Assembly (NCBI RefSeq): GCF_965229315.1
Contig: NZ_CBDDJA010000002.1
Location: 496,001 to 560,000, forward strand
Direction of reading: 5' to 3'
From: Pelomonas sp965229315
Lineage (GTDB): Bacteria > Pseudomonadota > Gammaproteobacteria > Burkholderiales > Burkholderiaceae_C
DNA: 64,000 nt
Part shown: piece after piece, positions 61,559 to 64,000 of the stretch
How the letters are laid out: each line of letters starts with the position of its first letter
Position numbering within the stretch: the first letter of the stretch is position 1
Notes under the pieces: generated by a model
Databases searched by the model: none
Told to the model about the DNA's origin: nothing
The model's input: the letters and a program-made list of their open reading frames with translations, nothing else
Made by a program: the position numbers and the translations under genes

Positions 61559-62670
61559 GCCTGCTCTCCGGCGCGCGCCGCATCGTCGTCAAGGTCGGCT
61601 CCAGCCTCGTCACCAACGAGGGTCGGGGCGTTGACGCCGAAGCGATTGCGAACTGGAGCCGCCAGCTCGCTGCGCTGGCCGCCGAAGGGCGCGAGCTGGT
61701 CATGGTGTCCAGCGGCGCCATTGCCGAGGGCATGAAGCGCCTGGGCTGGGCCACGCGACCCAAGGAACTGCACGAACTGCAGGCCGCCGCCGCCGTGGGC
61801 CAGATGGGCCTGGCGCAGATGTACGAAAGCCAGCTCCGCGCGCACGGCCTGGCCAGCGCCCAGGTGCTGCTCACGCACGCCGACCTGGCCGACCGCGAGC
61901 GCTACCTGAACGCCCGCTCCACGCTGCTGACGCTGCTGGCGCACCGCGTGCTGCCGGTCATCAACGAGAACGACACGGTCGTCAACGACGAGATCAAGTT
62001 CGGCGACAACGACACGCTGGGCGCGCTGGTCGCCAACCTCGTCGAGGCCGACGCGCTCGTCATCCTGACGGACCAGCGCGGCCTGTACTCGGCCGATCCG
62101 CGCAAGGACCCGGCGGCGCGCTTCGTCGATATCGCCACCGCGGGCGACCCGGAGCTGGAGCGCATGGCCGGTGGCGCCGGCTCCAGCCTCGGCCGCGGCG
62201 GCATGCTCACCAAGATCCTGGCCGCCAAGCGCGCCGCCGGCAGCGGCGCCGGCACGATCATCGCCTGGGGCCGCGAGCCCGACGTGCTGCTGCGCCTGGC
62301 GTGCGGTGAGGCCATCGGTACCGCGCTGCATGCTGCGACGCCCAAGCTCACCGCACGCAAGCAATGGATGGTGGACCACCTGCAGCTGCGCGGCGCCGTC
62401 AAGGTCGATGCCGGCGCGGCGGCCAAGCTGCGCGACGAAGGCAAGAGCCTACTGCCCATTGGCGTCGTCGAAGTCCAGGGCGGCTTTCACCGCGGCGACG
62501 TCATCGCTGTTCAGACGACGGAGGGCGTGGAGCTGGCGCGTGGCCTGGCGAACTACTCGGCGTCGGAGGCCCGCCTCATCGCGCGCAAGCCATCGTCGGA
62601 GTTCGAAGGCGTGCTGGGCTACGCGGCCGAGCCGGAACTCATCCACCGCGACAACTTGGTGCTCCGCTGA
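61555..62670 (+). CDS. proB: Glutamate 5-kinase
   Basis: Phosphorylates glutamate, first step of proline synthesis and its feedback control point. It has 371 residues: amino-acid kinase domain (RIVVKVGSSLVTN, MVSSGAIAEG, FGDNDTLGALVANLVEAD, RGGMLTKILAAKRAA) and a C-terminal PUA domain (about 280-365). ATG 61555 lies in the obgE stop. An 11-bp hairpin spans the stop codon. Confidence 0.96.
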   Translation: MSLLSGARRIVVKVGSSLVTNEGRGVDAEAIANWSRQLAALAAEGRELVMVSSGAIAEGMKRLGWATRPKELHELQAAAAVGQMGLAQMYESQLRAHGLASAQVLLTHADLADRERYLNARSTLLTLLAHRVLPVINENDTVVNDEIKFGDNDTLGALVANLVEADALVILTDQRGLYSADPRKDPAARFVDIATAGDPELERMAGGAGSSLGRGGMLTKILAAKRAAGSGAGTIIAWGREPDVLLRLACGEAIGTALHAATPKLTARKQWMVDHLQLRGAVKVDAGAAAKLRDEGKSLLPIGVVEVQGGFHRGDVIAVQTTEGVELARGLANYSASEARLIARKPSSEFEGVLGYAAEPELIHRDNLVLR

Positions 62671-62681
62671 GCACCAAGTTG
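62652..62681. terminator. 11-bp perfect hairpin spanning the proB stop codon
   Basis: CAACTTGGTGC (62652-62662) and GCACCAAGTTG (62671-62681) with an eight-base loop that contains the TGA stop. No T tract follows on either strand. Lying between convergent proB and rppH, it may stabilise 3' ends or terminate by a factor-dependent route. Confidence 0.45.
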
Positions 62682-62686
62682 AGCTG

Positions 62687-63301
62687 TCAGCCGCCCGATT
62701 CCCCGTCCGGAGGCGTCGCGGCCGCCTCCAGCGGCATGGCGCCGCCGCTGTCCAGCGGCATCGGCCCGCTGTGGCGCTCGCGGTGCTGTGGCCGCATGCC
62801 GGCGCGCAGGTAGCGGTTGTGGTGGTTGATGCGCGGCAGGTAGCGGGCCAGTTCGGTGAGCGCCATCTCGTAGACGCCGCGCTTGAACTCGATCACGGAC
62901 TCCAGCGGCACCCAGTAGTCGTTCCAGCGCCAGGCGTCGAACTCGGGGTGGTCGGTGGCACGCAGGTTCATGTCGCAGTCGCGCCCGATGAGCTGCAGCA
63001 GGAACCAGATCTGCTTCTGGCCCCTGTAGTGGCCGCGCGCGTCTCGCCGGATGAAGTGCTCGGGCACCTCATAGCGCAGCCAGTCGCGCGTCCGGGCCAC
63101 GATGCGCACATGCTCGGGAATGAGCCCCACTTCCTCGTGGAGCTCTCGAAACATCGCCTGCTCAGGCGTTTCACCGTGTTTGATGCCCCCTTGCGGGAAC
63201 TGCCACGAGTGCGTCCGGATGCGTTTGCCCCAGAACACCTCGTTGCGCTGGTTGAGCAGGATGATGCCGACGTTGGGGCGGAAGCCTTCACGGTCGAGCA
63301 T
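62687..63301 (-). CDS. rppH: RNA pyrophosphohydrolase
   Basis: Nudix hydrolase that removes 5' pyrophosphate from mRNA and triggers decay. It has 204 residues from ATG 63301. Conserved RppH start LDREGFRPNVGIILLNQRNEVFWGKR, Nudix box GGIKHGETPEQAMFRELHEEVGL and later QKQIWFLLQLIG. The last 40 residues are a Pro/Gly-rich tail. Longer upstream starts do not fit relatives. Confidence 0.95.
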   Translation of the reverse strand: MLDREGFRPNVGIILLNQRNEVFWGKRIRTHSWQFPQGGIKHGETPEQAMFRELHEEVGLIPEHVRIVARTRDWLRYEVPEHFIRRDARGHYRGQKQIWFLLQLIGRDCDMNLRATDHPEFDAWRWNDYWVPLESVIEFKRGVYEMALTELARYLPRINHHNRYLRAGMRPQHRERHSGPMPLDSGGAMPLEAAATPPDGESGG

Positions 63302-63402
63302 AATCAACCTCGAATCTCTAGTTGGTTCGATTATTGCATCGGGCCGCGATTGCGGCATTGCCCTCGCTAACCCGAAGACATTTCGAGAATTTGTCGTGAA
63401 TT

Positions 63403-63431
63403 GGCCGGGTTTTCACCCGGCCTTCGTTTTT
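63403..63431 (+). terminator. Intrinsic terminator immediately upstream of proS
   Basis: Stem GGCCGGGT / ACCCGGCC (63403-63410, 63415-63422), loop TTTC, followed by TTCGTTTTT. It points rightward, with no upstream rightward gene since proB (ends 62670), so it ends a short transcript or acts as a leader attenuator for proS. A small hairpin GCCGC-GATT-GCGGC lies upstream at 63342-63355. Confidence 0.7.
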
Positions 63432-63446
63432 GCATCGCCTCCGCCC

Positions 63447-64000
63447 ATGAAAGCCACCCAGTTCTTCGTCTCCACGCTGAAGGAAGCCCCCGCCGATGCC
63501 GAGGTCGTCAGCCACCAGCTGATGATGCGCGCCGGCATGATCAAGCGCCTGGGCGCGGGCATCTATAACTACATGCCGATGGGCCTGCGCGTCATCCGCA
63601 AGGTCGAGAAGATCATCCGCGAGGAGATGGATGCCGCCGGCGCTGTCGAGTGCCTGATGCCCGTCATCCAGCCCGCCGAGCTGTGGCAGGAGACCGGCCG
63701 CTTCGACAAGATGGGCCCCGAGCTGCTGCGCGTGAAGGACCGCCACGGTCGCGACTTCATCGTGCAGCCCACGAGCGAGGAAGTCATCACCGACATCGCC
63801 CGCCAGGAGCTGCGCAGCTACCGCCAGCTGCCGAAGAATTTCTATCACATCCAGACCAAGTTCCGCGACGAGCGCCGCCCGCGCTTCGGCCTGATGCGGG
63901 GCCGCGAGTTCACGATGAAGGACGCCTACTCCTTTGACCGTGACGTGGAAGCCGCGGGCCGCAGCTACGACAACATGTACGCGGCCTACGGCAAGATCTT
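63447..64000 (+). CDS. proS: Proline--tRNA ligase, N-terminal part (runs off window)
   Basis: Charges tRNA-Pro with proline. The visible 184 codons show the class II synthetase start MKATQFFVSTLKEAPADAEV, LMMRAGMIKRLGAGIYNYMP, motif 2 region FRDERRPRFGLMRGREFTMKDAYSF. The editing domain and C-terminus are beyond the window. Preceded by a terminator-like hairpin 16 bases upstream. Confidence 0.96.
   Translation, partial: MKATQFFVSTLKEAPADAEVVSHQLMMRAGMIKRLGAGIYNYMPMGLRVIRKVEKIIREEMDAAGAVECLMPVIQPAELWQETGRFDKMGPELLRVKDRHGRDFIVQPTSEEVITDIARQELRSYRQLPKNFYHIQTKFRDERRPRFGLMRGREFTMKDAYSFDRDVEAAGRSYDNMYAAYGKI

Overview
The window is chromosomal DNA from a high-G+C (about two thirds by eye) Gram-negative bacterium. 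Gene order and protein sequences point to the Betaproteobacteria, order Burkholderiales, most like the Leptothrix/Rubrivivax/Roseateles side of that order. The supporting evidence is a mrcA | pilMNOPQ-aroK-aroB-dgt block, pilBCD-coaE-zapD-yacG next to a tRNA-Pro, rplU-rpmA-obgE-proB, mlaFEDACB with mlaA inside the operon, and tandem Burkholderiales-type porins. This placement is my inference from family knowledge, not a search. Genes are tightly packed, many with 1-8 base overlaps. I saw no prophage, CRISPR array or rRNA.

Layout. 1-2835: pseudopilin end of a type II secretion locus (gspG-H-I-J-K, leftward) with a divergent gspC-like gene. 2850-5541: ilvA followed by a divergent CobT-family gene. 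5542-5777: a strong candidate small RNA with its own promoter and terminator. 5778-9508: OsmC-family protein, Coq7 hydroxylase and two general porins. 9705-13610: dipeptide/oligopeptide ABC transporter (two permeases, two ATPases) with no binding-protein gene in view. 13630-16557: lptM, cyaY and mrcA. 16841-26994: pilMNOPQ, a large Ig-like lipoprotein, aroK, aroB, dgt. 26994-27842: an element carrying a REP-associated tyrosine transposase (RAYT) between 11-bp inverted repeats. 27908-34152: glutamate synthase gltB-gltD. 34157-42354 (leftward): pilE-fimT-pilV-pilW-pilX-pilY1 and a TonB-like gene. 42613-46623: mlaFEDACB lipid transport operon. 46648-52654: zwf-hexR divergent from tal-pgi-HAD phosphatase. 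52651-58405 (leftward): tRNA-Pro, pilB-pilC-pilD-coaE-zapD-yacG. 58427-63301: ispB-type polyprenyl synthase, rplU-rpmA-obgE-proB, rppH. 63447-end: start of proS.

How it fits together. Three separate loci encode most of a type IV pilus: motor, platform and peptidase (pilBCD), alignment complex and secretin (pilMNOPQ), and the priming/tip complex (pilE, fimT, pilVWX, pilY1). The prepilin peptidase PilD should also process the GspG-K pseudopilins. The Mla operon, LptM, porins and PBP1a concern envelope upkeep; zwf/hexR/tal/pgi form a sugar-phosphate regulon; aroK/aroB, ilvA, proB and gltBD are amino-acid biosynthesis.

Most unusual points: the CobT-family protein lacks both glutamates thought to be catalytic in CobT; a small RNA with anti-Shine-Dalgarno motifs and a LacI-type palindrome lies upstream of ilvA; an Ig-like lipoprotein is embedded in the pilQ-aroK operon; and a TonB-like protein is translationally coupled to pilY1.
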